Origin: an uncultured Polaromonas sp.
GTDB lineage: Bacteria > Pseudomonadota > Gammaproteobacteria > Burkholderiales > Burkholderiaceae_C
Assembly (NCBI GenBank): GCA_937863225.1
Contig: CALMEI010000039.1
Coordinates: 1-64,000 of the forward strand
Direction of reading: 5' to 3'
DNA: 64,000 nucleotides
Shown in pieces: positions 46,659 through 56,939 of this stretch; position 1 is the stretch's first letter; each line of letters opens with the position of its first letter. A program made the translations under genes and the position numbers. The notes beneath the pieces were generated by a model. That model was given only the letters and a program-made list of their open reading frames with translations, was not told where the DNA came from and ran no database searches.

Positions 46659-47774
46659 TTATTGCTTTGCGCCTGCTTTGCTAGCTTCTTGTTGTGTGAT
46701 TTTCAATGCCTCTGTATCAGCAGCCTGCGTTGGCCAGCCACTCAAATGCTTTTGCGTGATGGAAGATAAGGCTGTAATCCATGCTGAGTTATCGTTTAAG
46801 CAGGGGATGTAGTGAAAATATTGACCGCCCGAACGGGTGAAGGCATGACGCGCTTCGATGTTGATTTCTTCCAGTGTTTCTAAGCCATCGCAGTTAAAGC
46901 CAGGGCAAATCACATCGACGCGTTTGACACCAGCTTTGCCCAAATCTACCAGCGTAGGCTCCGTATAAGGCTGCAACCACTTGGCTCGACCAAGGCGAGA
47001 TTGGAACGTCACTTTGTAGTGCAAAGGTGCCAGTTGCAAAGCCTCACCCAGCAAGCGCGCGGTTTTCATGCATTCGCAAAAGTAAGGGTCACCCAGGGTG
47101 CGGCTCCTCTCGGTGATGCCATGAAAACTCATGACCAACTGGTCACCTTGTTCAAAATTGGGCTGGCCGTTGACCTGCCAGTATTGACGCACACTGTGTT
47201 CTAAAGCGCTGATGTAGCTTGCATCGTCATGGTAATGGTTCACAAATCGCAGTTCAGGTATGTGGCGAATCTGGCTTGCCCAGTTGTAAACAGCATCCAG
47301 CACACTGGCAGTGGTGGTGGCTGAATACTGTGGATAGGCTGACAAAATCAACACACGACTCACGCCATCGGCTTTCAATTTGTCAAGCTGTTCGGGTATG
47401 GATGTGCTGCCATAGCGCATGGCGTGTCGCACAGTAACGCGGTGCCCAGCCTCACCCAGCCAACCTTCTAACAGCACGGCTTGCTTTTGAGTCCAATAGC
47501 GCAGAGGTGAGCCTTGTGACATCCAAATCGAAGCGTATTTGGCAGCTGATTTTCGGGGTCTGAAAGGCAAAATGAATGCATTCAGAATCAGCCACCAAAT
47601 GGTTTTTGGAATTTCAACGACGCGTTGGTCGCTTAGAAACTCGCGCAAAAATCGCCGCACAGCGCTGGTGGTGGGCGCATCGGGTGTGCCCAAGTTGCAC
47701 AGTAAAACAGCGGTGCCGGCTTTGTTGACGGGTGGTTTGCCGTGGGTAAAAGGTGGTTCGGGCTGAAAGGGCAT
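46659..47774 (-). CDS. hemH: Ferrochelatase
   Basis: Inserts Fe(II) into protoporphyrin IX, the last step of heme b synthesis. The 371 residues start near TAVLLCNLGTPDAPTTSAVRRFLREFLSD and contain the active-site histidine in MSFHGITERS and the acidic site in CPGFNCDGLETLEEINIE. The N-terminal ~15 residues and the C-terminal ~30 residues extend past the core. The frame may begin at 47774 as given. It lies 12 bp downstream of argC on the same strand, which suggests co-transcription without a pathway link. Confidence 0.96.
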   Translation of the reverse strand: MPFQPEPPFTHGKPPVNKAGTAVLLCNLGTPDAPTTSAVRRFLREFLSDQRVVEIPKTIWWLILNAFILPFRPRKSAAKYASIWMSQGSPLRYWTQKQAVLLEGWLGEAGHRVTVRHAMRYGSTSIPEQLDKLKADGVSRVLILSAYPQYSATTTASVLDAVYNWASQIRHIPELRFVNHYHDDASYISALEHSVRQYWQVNGQPNFEQGDQLVMSFHGITERSRTLGDPYFCECMKTARLLGEALQLAPLHYKVTFQSRLGRAKWLQPYTEPTLVDLGKAGVKRVDVICPGFNCDGLETLEEINIEARHAFTRSGGQYFHYIPCLNDNSAWITALSSITQKHLSGWPTQAADTEALKITQQEASKAGAKQ

Positions 47775-47786
47775 TTTGAAAGAAAG

Positions 47787-48704
47787 TTAAATACCCAACA
47801 TCAATTTCAAATTCTGTACAGCCGCGCCCGAAGCGCCTTTGCCCAAATTGTCATATTTCGCGGTCAGCACGGCTTGCCCAAGCGCATCATTGCCATAGAC
47901 ACTCAAATCAATGCGATTGGTGTTGTTCAAAGACGTTGGTTCAAGTCGACCTTTTTCATCTGCGTCAACCACGCGCACCCACTCACACCCTGCATAGCGT
48001 GACTTCAATGCATTTTCTAACTGCTTGCAGCTGCTCACACCCTTGAGTAAATCAAAGTGAACTGCGATATGGTCAATCATGCCAGTGTGAAAGTTGGCGA
48101 CCGCTGGCACAAAAATCGGGCGGCGTGTTAAACCTGTGTATTTCTGAAATTCAGGTACATGTTTATGGGTCAAGTTCAGACCATACACTTCCAATGGTGG
48201 AGCCGTTTTAGCAACTTCATAGGCTTCAATCAATTGCCGTCCGCCACCTGAATAACCAGAGAAACCTTGCATCACAACAGGGTAGTCGTTTGGCATGAGG
48301 CCAGCATCGATCAATGGACGCAATAACAAAATGCCACCCGTAGGGAAGCAACCTGGGTTAGAGACAAATTGCGCCGTTTGGATGGCTTTGGTTTGTTCTT
48401 TGGATAATTCAGGAATGCCGTAGACCCAGCCCGTTGCCACACGATGGGCTGAAGAGGCATCAATCACACGGGGCTGCTGTTCTTTGGGTAATGATTTGAT
48501 CATGGCGACCGATTCCAAAGCGGCATCATCGTGCAAACACAGCACAACCAAATCAGCTTGAACCATGAGATCGCGTTTGGCGGCAGGGTCTTTGCGCAGC
48601 TCGGGCGCAATGCTGAGCATGATGACCTCGGGCATGGTTAATAAGCGCTCACGAATTTGTAAGCCTGTGGTTCCCGCTTCGCCGTCAATAAATACCTTAA
48701 ACAT
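47787..48704 (-). CDS. argC: N-acetyl-gamma-glutamyl-phosphate reductase (short, type 2)
   Basis: Reduces N-acetylglutamyl phosphate to the semialdehyde in arginine synthesis. The 305 residues fit the shorter ArgC class. The NADP fold begins [20 protein letters not shown]; the catalytic cysteine lies in [17 protein letters not shown] near residue 115, and [17 protein letters not shown] follows. The start at 48704 gives [11 protein letters not shown], directly at the core fold. It is divergent from sucC over 202 bp. Confidence 0.95.
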   Translation of the reverse strand: MFKVFIDGEAGTTGLQIRERLLTMPEVIMLSIAPELRKDPAAKRDLMVQADLVVLCLHDDAALESVAMIKSLPKEQQPRVIDASSAHRVATGWVYGIPELSKEQTKAIQTAQFVSNPGCFPTGGILLLRPLIDAGLMPNDYPVVMQGFSGYSGGGRQLIEAYEVAKTAPPLEVYGLNLTHKHVPEFQKYTGLTRRPIFVPAVANFHTGMIDHIAVHFDLLKGVSSCKQLENALKSRYAGCEWVRVVDADEKGRLEPTSLNNTNRIDLSVYGNDALGQAVLTAKYDNLGKGASGAAVQNLKLMLGI

Positions 48705-48906
48705 GGACCATCCTCATCGTTGTTTGCTGATTGTTCAGTCATTCATCAAAAAAAATATGCAATTCGTAAGGTAATTGTTATATTTGTGCATTGCAGCATA
48801 TTACAATTCGATTCGTCAATTTTAAAGCCTCTCAGTTGCGACCTGACGTTTTTGACTTCAGATCCAGGTGCGAGTTCTGTCATTTTCCACTATTTAAGAG
48901 CGCCCT

Positions 48907-50067
48907 ATGAAAATTCACGAGTACCAAGGCAAGGAAATCTTGCGTCAATTCGGCATTCCTGTGCCACGTGGCATTCCCGCATTCACTGTGCAAGAAGCTG
49001 TAGAGGCGGCACAAAAATTAGGCGGTCCGGTTTGGGTGGTTAAAGCACAAATTCATGCAGGTGGCCGTGGCAAAGGTGGCGGTGTGAAAGTGGCAAAATC
49101 AATTGATGATGTCAAAGCCCGCGCAACTGATATTTTGGGAATGCAATTGGTGACCCACCAAACGGGTGCCGAAGGACAAAAAGTTCGCCGCTTGTACATT
49201 GAAGACGGTGCAGACATCAAAAAAGAATACTACGTATCGATCGTGACTGACCGTGCGAGCCAAAAGGTGGCGTTCATTGCATCCAGCGAAGGTGGCATGG
49301 ACATTGAAGAAGTGGCACACAGCACACCCGAAAAAATCATCACAGACTTGATTGATCCTTTGACCGGTTTAGGACAAGCACAAGCTGTCAAAATTGCCAA
49401 AGCCATCGGCTTGGAAGGCAATTCAGTGGATCAAGCCGCAGATGTTTTTCAAAAGCTCTACAAGTGCTATATGGATACCGATGCATCTTTGGTGGAAATC
49501 AACCCACTGAACTGCGACAGCAAAGGCAACATCATGGCCTTGGATTCCAAGTTTAATTTTGATTCCAATGCCTTATTCCGTCACCCAGAAATTGTGGCTT
49601 TGCGCGATTTGGATGAAGAAGATCCTGCCGAAGTTGAAGCTTCCAAATTTGATTTGGCATACATCAGCTTGGACGGCAACATCGGTTGCTTGGTCAACGG
49701 TGCAGGTTTGGCAATGGCAACCATGGACACCATTAAGTTGTATGGCGCAGAGCCTGCCAACTTCTTGGATGTGGGCGGCGGTGCGACACCAGAGAAAGTG
49801 ACAGAAGCTTTCAAAATCATGCTGAAAAACCCAAAGGTTAAAGCCATCATGGTCAATATCTTCGGCGGCATTATGAAATGCGACACGATCGCAACCGGTG
49901 TGATCACTGCATGCAAAGCGACCAATTTGAACGTGCCTTTGGTGGTGCGCATGAAAGGCACCAATGAAGAGTTGGGCAAACAAATGTTGAAGGATTCGGG
50001 TCTCCCCATCATCAGCGCAGACAGCATGGCCGAAGCAGCCGAAAAAGTAGTCGCAGCTTTGAAATAA
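48907..50067 (+). CDS. sucC: Succinyl-CoA synthetase beta subunit
   Basis: The ATP-grasp subunit of the TCA-cycle enzyme that makes ATP or GTP from succinyl-CoA. The 386 residues begin with [22 protein letters not shown], contain [18 protein letters not shown], the [12 protein letters not shown] metal-binding region and the [14 protein letters not shown] end segment that contacts the alpha subunit. The length is standard. It is followed by sucD after 52 bp with the usual order. The 202-bp spacer upstream shows no gene. Confidence 0.98.
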   Translation: MKIHEYQGKEILRQFGIPVPRGIPAFTVQEAVEAAQKLGGPVWVVKAQIHAGGRGKGGGVKVAKSIDDVKARATDILGMQLVTHQTGAEGQKVRRLYIEDGADIKKEYYVSIVTDRASQKVAFIASSEGGMDIEEVAHSTPEKIITDLIDPLTGLGQAQAVKIAKAIGLEGNSVDQAADVFQKLYKCYMDTDASLVEINPLNCDSKGNIMALDSKFNFDSNALFRHPEIVALRDLDEEDPAEVEASKFDLAYISLDGNIGCLVNGAGLAMATMDTIKLYGAEPANFLDVGGGATPEKVTEAFKIMLKNPKVKAIMVNIFGGIMKCDTIATGVITACKATNLNVPLVVRMKGTNEELGKQMLKDSGLPIISADSMAEAAEKVVAALK

Positions 50068-50119
50068 GCACGGTATCCCATACTCCAATTAACGCAGCAG
50101 CAGTTAGGAAACTTTCATC

Positions 50120-51013
50120 ATGTCTATTTACATTAATAAAAACACACGCGTTATTACCCAAGGTATCACGGGTAAAACGGGCCAATTTCACACTGAAAAA
50201 TGCCAAGAATATGCCAATGGAAAAGAATGTTTTGTGGCCGGTGTGAACCCGAAAAAAGCGGGTGAATCGATATTCAATATTCCAATTTATGCATCAGTTA
50301 AAGAGGCTGCCAAGGAAACGGGAGCAACTGTGTCAGTTATCTATGTTCCACCAGCAGGCGCTGCAGCTGCTATTTGGGAGGCCGTTGAAGCCGATTTAGA
50401 TTTGGCCATTTGCATCACTGAAGGCATACCCGTTCGTGACATGCTTGAAGTACGCAATCGCATGAAAATGAAGGAGGCGGCTGGCGGTAAAAAAACTTTG
50501 TTGCTTGGACCAAATTGCCCGGGTTTGATCACGCCTGATGAAATCAAAATTGGCATCATGCCAGGTCATATTCACCGTAAAGGTCGCATTGGCGTGGTCA
50601 GCCGTTCTGGTACTTTGACTTACGAGGCAGTTGCGCAGTTAACTGAAATTGGTTTGGGCCAATCCAGTGCCGTTGGTATTGGAGGTGACCCTATCAATGG
50701 TTTGAAGCACATCGATGTGATGAAAGCGTTCAATGACGATCCTGATACCGATGCCGTCATCATGATTGGTGAAATTGGCGGCCCAGATGAAGCAGAAGCT
50801 GCCATGTGGTGCAAAGCCAATATGAAAAAGCCCGTTGTTGGCTTTATCGCAGGTGTAACTGCACCCGCAGGCAAACGCATGGGTCATGCCGGTGCATTGA
50901 TTTCTGGCGGCGCAGATACAGCCGATGCGAAATTGGCGATTATGGAAGAGTGCGGCTTCACCATTACACGTAACCCCTCAGAAATGGCCAAGTTATTGAA
51001 AGCTTTGCTTTGA
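50120..51013 (+). CDS. sucD: Succinyl-CoA synthetase alpha subunit
   Basis: The CoA-binding and phosphohistidine subunit. Over 297 residues it shows ITQGITGKTGQFHTEKC at the N-terminus, LLGPNCPGLITPDEIKIGIMPG and the phosphorylated histidine in KRMGHAGALISGGADTA near residue 254. AGGAAA stands about nine bases before the ATG. Together with sucC it forms the heterodimeric enzyme; terC follows 56 bp downstream. Confidence 0.98.
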   Translation: MSIYINKNTRVITQGITGKTGQFHTEKCQEYANGKECFVAGVNPKKAGESIFNIPIYASVKEAAKETGATVSVIYVPPAGAAAAIWEAVEADLDLAICITEGIPVRDMLEVRNRMKMKEAAGGKKTLLLGPNCPGLITPDEIKIGIMPGHIHRKGRIGVVSRSGTLTYEAVAQLTEIGLGQSSAVGIGGDPINGLKHIDVMKAFNDDPDTDAVIMIGEIGGPDEAEAAMWCKANMKKPVVGFIAGVTAPAGKRMGHAGALISGGADTADAKLAIMEECGFTITRNPSEMAKLLKALL

Positions 51014-51069
51014 TTTGTTGGTTGTCCAGATAGATTAAACTAGCACACATTTAAAAAATTGAGGTGACT

Positions 51070-51765
51070 ATGTTATTTGGTTTGGATATATCTTCAGCCG
51101 CATTTTGGAGCGCATTTGGTTCCATCATGTTGGCCAACATTGTGCTATCAGGTGACAATGCCGTGGTGATTGCCATGGCAGCGCGAACTCTGCAGCCAGA
51201 ACAACAGAAAAAGGCCATTTTCTGGGGCAGTGCTGCGGCCATTGTGATGCGCATTGTGCTCACCATTGTTGCGATTCAATTGCTAACTCTGCCTTTTCTG
51301 AAGATTCTTGGCGCAATTTTGTTGGTTTACATTGGCGTTGATTTGCTCAAAGGTGGTGGCGATGATGAAGGCCACGGCAAAGAAATCAACGGTATGGCAG
51401 CTGCCATACGGACTATTTTGGTTGCAGATTTGGTCATGAGTCTGGACAATGTTTTGGCTGTCGCTGCAGCTGCCAAAGGGAACATACCATTGTTGATTTT
51501 GGGTTTGCTGGTCAGCATTCCTTTGATCGTGTTTGGCGCTACTTTGTTGACCAAGGTAATGGAGCGGTACCCAATCATCATCACCATTGGCGCTGCATTA
51601 CTGGGCTTCCTCGCTGGCGAGATGTTGTTGACCGACCCAGCGATGACGCAGCATTTTGGAAAAATCAGTGAGCAAAATGTGTTGTTTGCAGGAATCTTAG
51701 GTGCTGTATTGGTTGTGATTTTGGGAACTTGGCTGCAGAAACGTTCAAAAAATCAGGACAAATAG
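51070..51765 (+). CDS. TerC-family integral membrane protein
   Basis: A seven-helix membrane protein of 231 residues. The ATG at 51070 is chosen because GAGGTG sits five bases upstream; the GTG at 51064 lies inside that signal. Signature acidic helices are ANIVLSGDNAVVIAMAAR and VADLVMSLDNVLAVAAAAKG, whose aspartates are thought to bind metal ions. Related proteins (TerC, Alx, YkoY) are linked to tellurite resistance and manganese export during protein secretion. No other ter genes are near, so tellurite resistance should not be assumed. Confidence 0.9.
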   Translation: MLFGLDISSAAFWSAFGSIMLANIVLSGDNAVVIAMAARTLQPEQQKKAIFWGSAAAIVMRIVLTIVAIQLLTLPFLKILGAILLVYIGVDLLKGGGDDEGHGKEINGMAAAIRTILVADLVMSLDNVLAVAAAAKGNIPLLILGLLVSIPLIVFGATLLTKVMERYPIIITIGAALLGFLAGEMLLTDPAMTQHFGKISEQNVLFAGILGAVLVVILGTWLQKRSKNQDK

Positions 51766-51836
51766 GTTACCATCCTTACAAATTTATATGAGCAGATTGG
51801 TCTTAGACCATTTCGAGACAAACGTGTAAGGTGGAT

Positions 51837-52502
51837 ATGGCAAAACTTATTGTGACATTGGATGACAACCTGATCAATGTCGTTTCAATTGATAAAAATC
51901 GCATGACTTTGGGCAGACGCCCATACAACGATGTCATGGTCGATAATTTGGCTGTCAGTGGCGAGCATGCTGCCATTCAGGCAATTGGTTCAGAGTTTTA
52001 CGTCGAAGATTTGAACAGTACCAATGGTACTTACATCAATGGCAAAAAAGTTAAACGCCAAATTTTGCAAACGGGTGACCAAATTGAGCTTGGTAAATAC
52101 ATTCTCAAATACATCAATGAAGCAACTGAAACCAAAGATGCTGCTTCGCATTCAAATGGACAAAACATTGATACCAATGTGCAAGACAGCAGCGTCGAGG
52201 ACACGCTGTATCAGTTTGAAAAAACCCGTTTTGCTGAAGTGTACGTTGCGGTCAAAGTTGTATCTGGGCCCGCAATTGGAAAAGAAATTCCACTTGTCAA
52301 AGTGGTGACAACCATTGGCAAACCTGGCGAAGCGGTCATTGCCATTACCAAGCGGCCCAAAAATTATGTGGTCGCACACGTGGAAGGGGTAATGCAACCG
52401 ACCTTGAATGGTGTGCCATTTGGTATTGATGCTGTGACACTTAAAAACGGAGACTTGTTTGAACTGGCTGGAACAGCCATGGAGTTCATAGAAGCTTCAT
52501 GA
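51837..52502 (+). CDS. Tandem FHA-domain protein
   Basis: A phosphothreonine-binding scaffold of 221 residues with no signal peptide. ATG 51837 follows AAGGTGG by a few bases. The first FHA domain (about 5-90) is canonical: LGRRPYNDVMV, LAVSGEHAAI and LNSTNGTYING. A linker of about 35 residues leads to a second, degenerate FHA-like fold (about 135-221) that has TTIGKPGEAV and TLNGVPFG but lacks the Ser-X-X-His core. The stop overlaps the start of a membrane adenylate cyclase gene, so the FHA protein probably works with that cyclase or with a kinase elsewhere. Confidence 0.85.
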   Translation: MAKLIVTLDDNLINVVSIDKNRMTLGRRPYNDVMVDNLAVSGEHAAIQAIGSEFYVEDLNSTNGTYINGKKVKRQILQTGDQIELGKYILKYINEATETKDAASHSNGQNIDTNVQDSSVEDTLYQFEKTRFAEVYVAVKVVSGPAIGKEIPLVKVVTTIGKPGEAVIAITKRPKNYVVAHVEGVMQPTLNGVPFGIDAVTLKNGDLFELAGTAMEFIEAS

Positions 52503-54763
52503 AGTACTTGGCGAAGTACAAGTTCAGAATTCTTGTATCGCTATTGCCACTCTTGTTTGCACTGGGTCATGTTAGTGGTTTGTTGCCATGGACCTTAGTG
52601 CATAGACTAGACAATATCATTTACGATGCACGTTTGCGTTTGACAATGCCTCAAACGTTTGATGATCGCATCGTCATTGTTGACATTGATGAAAAAAGTT
52701 TGTCTGCTATTGGTCAATGGCCTTGGAGTAGAAACAAACTCAGCGACATCACTAAGGAGCTGTTTGCGCGACAACATATTAAAACGTTAGGTTTTGATAT
52801 GGTGTTTGCTGAGGCTGATAACAGCTCTGGACTTGCGGCGTTAAATCAATTGGGGCGTACAACACTGCGTAATGATGCAGGTTTCCAAACTCAGTTACCA
52901 CGTTTGAATGAATCGCAAGATTACGACGCTTTGTTTGCCGAATCCTTGTATCAACGCAACGTGGTATTGGGTTACTATTTCACCAGCGATAGGCAACAAC
53001 ACACCAGTGGAAAGCTGCCCAAGCCAGTACTCGTCGAAGCCCCATCGCAAAGGCATGATTCACATATCACGCAATGGAATGGTTATGGTGCAAGTATTGA
53101 TGCCATCACACGTGCAGTCTCCGCGGCTGGCTTCTTCAATGCGATAGCAGATTCTGATGGCATCGTCCGTGCTACACCCTTGTTGGCGAATTTTGAAAAT
53201 CAATATTACGAGTCATTTGCTTTGGCACTGTTTCGAGCTTACAAGGGACTTCCCTATAGCAGTATTAAATTTAAAAGTGATAAAACAATAGCTGCCTTGC
53301 AATTCCAACTCAACGGTAAATTACAGTCGATACACGTTGACGAAAAACTGTCTGTTTTGATCCCTTTTCGAGGATTTGGCGGCGCAACTGGAGGATCATA
53401 TCGGTACATATCTGCCAGTGATATCTGGTTCAAAAAGTTGAATGAGGATGAACTGAAAGACAAAATCGTGTTGATCGGTTCGACGGCACCCGGATTGCAA
53501 GACTTGCGTACAACGCCAGTGGGTGAAGCTTACCCTGGTGTCGAAACACATGCCAATATTTTGTCCAGCATGCTGGATGGACATTCAATTTACCGACCTG
53601 ACTATGCCTTGGGTTATGAATTGTTGATGATGCTCATTGTGAGTGTCCTGCTTGCTTTGGTCCTGCCATCACTCAGTGTCGCTTCTGCCATGGCAGTGGG
53701 TATGGGTATTTTGCTGGGCGTTGTGGCTTTGAATACAAGTTTATTTTTATGGCAAGAAATGGTTTTACCTCTGGCGACAACTTTGTTGACTGGGTTTGCG
53801 GTGTATACCTTGAGTATGAGTGCCGACCACCTTCTTCGCAGCCGCGCCATGCTGGCATTGAAAAAATTATTTGGCAGTTATGTACCACCACACTTGGTCG
53901 AACAAATGGAGAGTCATTTTGACAATTACGCCATGCAGGCGAAAAATGTAGAAATGACGGTTTTGTTTTGCGACATGAGAGGCTTTACTCAAATTGCCGA
54001 GAATTTATTACCCAGCGATGTACAAGCCATGTTGAACAGGGTATTTACACATTTAAGTCGTGTCATCATGAAGCACGGAGGCACAATAGACAAATACATG
54101 GGTGACTGTGTCATGGCATTTTGGGGGGCACCCACACAAACTCAAAGCCATGCCCATCAAGCAGTACTCACCGCCATCGATATGATTGATGTGCTTGCAG
54201 ACATTAACCAAGTGCAACAAAAACTTGGATTGCCAGATATACAGGTTGGGATAGGCATTAACACCGGCATGATGTGTGTTGGCGACATGGGGTCAGATAT
54301 TCGACGCAGTTACACAGCCGTTGGAGATGCCGTTAATCTGGCAGCAAGATTGCAAGAGTTAAGTAAAACTTATTCTGTCGCAATTTTGGTCAGTGCCAGC
54401 ACAATGAGTCAAGCGAGTACATTTGTTTGGCAAGAAGTCGATCAAGTACGGGTGCATGGTAAAACGCAAGTCTTATCGATATTCACACCGATGCGGCGAC
54501 CTGTCACACAGAATGAAGCAATAGATTCACAGCACAATACAAACAATGTGATTCAAAAGTATGACGATAATGAACCAGTGAAATGGCAAATGGCTTTGCA
54601 AGCCTATCGATTACAGCAATGGGACGCAAGTACTCAGTATTTAAAGGAACTAATTGCCATAAACCCGTCAAATATGATGTACCCTTTTTACCTTAGACGC
54701 ATCGCTTTGTTAAGATTGCAATCACTTGATGCGTCTTGGGATGGCACCAGCGACTTTTCGTAA
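52499..54763 (+). CDS. CHASE2-domain membrane adenylate/guanylate cyclase
   Basis: A sensory nucleotide cyclase of 754 residues. One N-terminal helix is followed by a periplasmic CHASE2 domain (about 35-340, with VIVDIDEKSLSAIGQWPWSR), then about three helices (375-440) and a class III cyclase domain (about 470-640). The metal-binding aspartates are in VLFCDMRGFTQIAE and KYMGDCVMAFWGAP, and the transition-state region is GDAVNLAARLQELSK. The C-terminal 70 residues may be a TPR-like tail (ALQAYRLQQWDAS). The ATG overlaps the FHA gene stop. cAMP is the likely product, with a possible link to the pilus genes downstream. Confidence 0.9.
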   Translation: MKYLAKYKFRILVSLLPLLFALGHVSGLLPWTLVHRLDNIIYDARLRLTMPQTFDDRIVIVDIDEKSLSAIGQWPWSRNKLSDITKELFARQHIKTLGFDMVFAEADNSSGLAALNQLGRTTLRNDAGFQTQLPRLNESQDYDALFAESLYQRNVVLGYYFTSDRQQHTSGKLPKPVLVEAPSQRHDSHITQWNGYGASIDAITRAVSAAGFFNAIADSDGIVRATPLLANFENQYYESFALALFRAYKGLPYSSIKFKSDKTIAALQFQLNGKLQSIHVDEKLSVLIPFRGFGGATGGSYRYISASDIWFKKLNEDELKDKIVLIGSTAPGLQDLRTTPVGEAYPGVETHANILSSMLDGHSIYRPDYALGYELLMMLIVSVLLALVLPSLSVASAMAVGMGILLGVVALNTSLFLWQEMVLPLATTLLTGFAVYTLSMSADHLLRSRAMLALKKLFGSYVPPHLVEQMESHFDNYAMQAKNVEMTVLFCDMRGFTQIAENLLPSDVQAMLNRVFTHLSRVIMKHGGTIDKYMGDCVMAFWGAPTQTQSHAHQAVLTAIDMIDVLADINQVQQKLGLPDIQVGIGINTGMMCVGDMGSDIRRSYTAVGDAVNLAARLQELSKTYSVAILVSASTMSQASTFVWQEVDQVRVHGKTQVLSIFTPMRRPVTQNEAIDSQHNTNNVIQKYDDNEPVKWQMALQAYRLQQWDASTQYLKELIAINPSNMMYPFYLRRIALLRLQSLDASWDGTSDFS

Positions 54764-54843
54764 GCTTAAACGATATCCTTCCTTGATGTTGTCAGTGCTT
54801 TCAATTAACCGTTTAATATTCAGTCGAACAAAGTTCTAAACCT

Positions 54844-56667
54844 ATGGCAAGCACAGCAAGTACAAAAAAAACGGGTCCTCGCACCCCCAGCAAATATGAT
54901 GGGTTGGTACATGCAGGTGCCATTGGCATGTCAGATTTGCAAGTCTGCATCGACAAGCGTGGTGATACAGATGGCACGATTGAACAGCTGCTGATAGACC
55001 AATACAACGTTACACCAGCTCAAATTGGCCAAGCCTTGGGTTTGTTTTACGGTGTTCCATATGAACCGTTCAGCAAAGCACGCTTCAATACCGACAAGCT
55101 GCATGGCGCGTTGAAACGGGATTTCTTGTCTGAGCAAGGCTGGATACCTTTAGAAGAAACGTTTGATGGCCTATTGGTCATGTGCCTGGATCCTGAGAAA
55201 GTGCGCTCCACCTATGTGGTGCAGCACATGTTTCCGCGTGAAACACAGTTTAAATATGTGATTACCTCACACTCTGAATTCAACCAAACCTTGGATTTGA
55301 TTTTTGGTGCAGCCGATGGTGAGGGTGGCAATTTAGATGACCTGTTGGCCAATATGAGCCGACCCATGGTGGAGGAGGGCGAAGAAGACACCTATGTTCC
55401 CAACGCCATGTCTGAAAACGAGGTGGTTAAATTTGTCAATAAAGTCATTTTGGAGGCTTATCACAAAAAAGCCTCTGACATCCACATCGAACCCGGTTTA
55501 GGCAAAGCCAATGTGGGTGTGCGCCTGCGCATTGACGGCAGTTTAGTGCCCTACATTGATGCGCCTCGTCATTTGCGCCAGGCCATAGTGGCGCGTATCA
55601 AAATCATGTCTGATTTGGATATTTCTGAAACCCGCCGTCCGCAAGACGGGAAAATTGTTTTCAAAAAATTTGGTCCTGTCGACATTGAGTTGCGTGTCGC
55701 TACCTTGCCTTCGGCGGGTGGTTTAGAAGACGTTGTGATGCGTATCTTGGCCGGTGGCGAACCTATTCCTTTGTCCAGTTTAGGTTTAACACCGCACAAC
55801 ATGGCACGCTTAGAGAGCGTGATACACAAACCCTATGGCTTGTTTTATGTATGCGGTCCGACTGGCTCTGGTAAAACCACCACATTGCATTCCATCTTGG
55901 CGCAATTGAACCGCACCGATACCAAAATTTGGACCGCAGAAGACCCGATTGAAATTACCCAAAAAGGGCTCCGCCAGGTGCAGGTGAATAAAAAGGCTGG
56001 CATTGATTTTGCCATGCTGATGCGCTCGTTTTTACGTGCTGACCCTGACATCATCATGGTGGGTGAATCGCGCGATCATGAAACCGTCTCTATGGGTATT
56101 GAAGCTTCCCTCACTGGGCATTTGGTATTCTCCACATTGCACACCAACTCGGCCCCCGAATCGGTCACCCGCTTGCTGGACATGGGCATGGACCCATTTA
56201 ACTTTGCCGATGCGCTATTGGGTATTTTGGCGCAGCGTTTGGCCAAAAGATTGTGCAGCTGTAAAGAAGCCTATTCACCCGCAGGCCCAGAACTGACTGC
56301 ATTTGTCAGCGAATACGCTGAAGAGTTGCGCAACACGGACGCTTGGCAAGACAATCCGCAAGGCGAGGCCAAAAAACTCTACCAAGGCTGGGTAGAAAAC
56401 TACGGTGAAAACGGCCGTTTAACCTTTTACAAACCTGTCGGCTGTAGCAAATGCGGTAAGACGGGTTACAAAGGCCGTTTGGGTTTACACGAGTTGATGC
56501 TGGCTGACGAGTCGACCAAAAAACTCATCCAAGAACGCGCCCGCGTCGTCAAAATCTTCACCAATGCGGTTGCAGGCGGTATGCACACGCTGAAGATGGA
56601 CGGTATGATAAAAGTATTACAAGGTCTCACCGACATGAAACAAGTGCGTGCAGTTTGCATTAAATAA
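54844..56667 (+). CDS. GspE/PilB-family secretion or pilus assembly ATPase
   Basis: A hexameric motor ATPase of 607 residues. An N-terminal MshEN-like region (residues 20-160) with YNVTPAQIGQALGLFYGVPY precedes the core: Walker A GPTGSGKTTT (337-346), Asp box DPIEITQKGLRQVQ, Walker B IIMVGESRDHET and His box STLHTNSAPES. The zinc tetracysteine is split as CSC and CSKCGKTGYKGRLGLHEL. It lies between the cyclase and pilin genes, so type IV pilus extension is plausible. However, no pilC or pilD is adjacent, and the protein may be a PilB paralogue or type II GspE. Confidence 0.82.
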   Translation: MASTASTKKTGPRTPSKYDGLVHAGAIGMSDLQVCIDKRGDTDGTIEQLLIDQYNVTPAQIGQALGLFYGVPYEPFSKARFNTDKLHGALKRDFLSEQGWIPLEETFDGLLVMCLDPEKVRSTYVVQHMFPRETQFKYVITSHSEFNQTLDLIFGAADGEGGNLDDLLANMSRPMVEEGEEDTYVPNAMSENEVVKFVNKVILEAYHKKASDIHIEPGLGKANVGVRLRIDGSLVPYIDAPRHLRQAIVARIKIMSDLDISETRRPQDGKIVFKKFGPVDIELRVATLPSAGGLEDVVMRILAGGEPIPLSSLGLTPHNMARLESVIHKPYGLFYVCGPTGSGKTTTLHSILAQLNRTDTKIWTAEDPIEITQKGLRQVQVNKKAGIDFAMLMRSFLRADPDIIMVGESRDHETVSMGIEASLTGHLVFSTLHTNSAPESVTRLLDMGMDPFNFADALLGILAQRLAKRLCSCKEAYSPAGPELTAFVSEYAEELRNTDAWQDNPQGEAKKLYQGWVENYGENGRLTFYKPVGCSKCGKTGYKGRLGLHELMLADESTKKLIQERARVVKIFTNAVAGGMHTLKMDGMIKVLQGLTDMKQVRAVCIK

Positions 56668-56781
56668 CCGCCAGTGTGCACATTCGGTACGGTTTTAATT
56701 GTTTCAAAATAGCATTAAAGTGTAAAAAAGTGTCTACATTTCAAAACATTACGCGGTAAAAATGAGACATATTACTCTAAA

Positions 56782-56805
56782 GACGAAAAATCTCCGATTT
56801 TCGTC
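56782..56805. other. Stem-loop in the spacer between the ATPase gene and pilA
   Basis: GACGAAAA and TTTTCGTC form an eight-bp perfect stem, extendable to ten pairs with one bulged A. No T run follows, so termination is uncertain. It lies 115 bp after the ATPase stop. Confidence 0.5.
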
Positions 56806-56841
56806 AGCAGAAAAATTAAAAACACGTTACATTAACACAAC

Positions 56842-56857
56842 TGGGAAGCCAGTAGCG
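56842..56857 (+). promoter_or_regulatory. Weak sigma-54-like promoter candidate for pilA
   Basis: TGGGAAGCCAGTAGCG has the invariant GG and GC dinucleotides separated by ten bases, as in -24/-12 promoters, but several consensus positions differ. A start site would fall about 70 bases before the pilA ATG. pilA genes in several genera use sigma-54 with PilSR, which motivates the call. Confidence 0.25.
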
Positions 56858-56939
56858 TTGCAAAAAGCGTAGCAGATTGTGGCGATTTTCCTTGACTTTC
56901 AACAACTTAACTTTCTTTTTTTAACACAGGAGCTTTCGA

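Noticed and set aside
51070-51765. Tellurite resistance determinant.
   Set aside because: TerC family membership alone does not imply it; no terZABDE genes are present.
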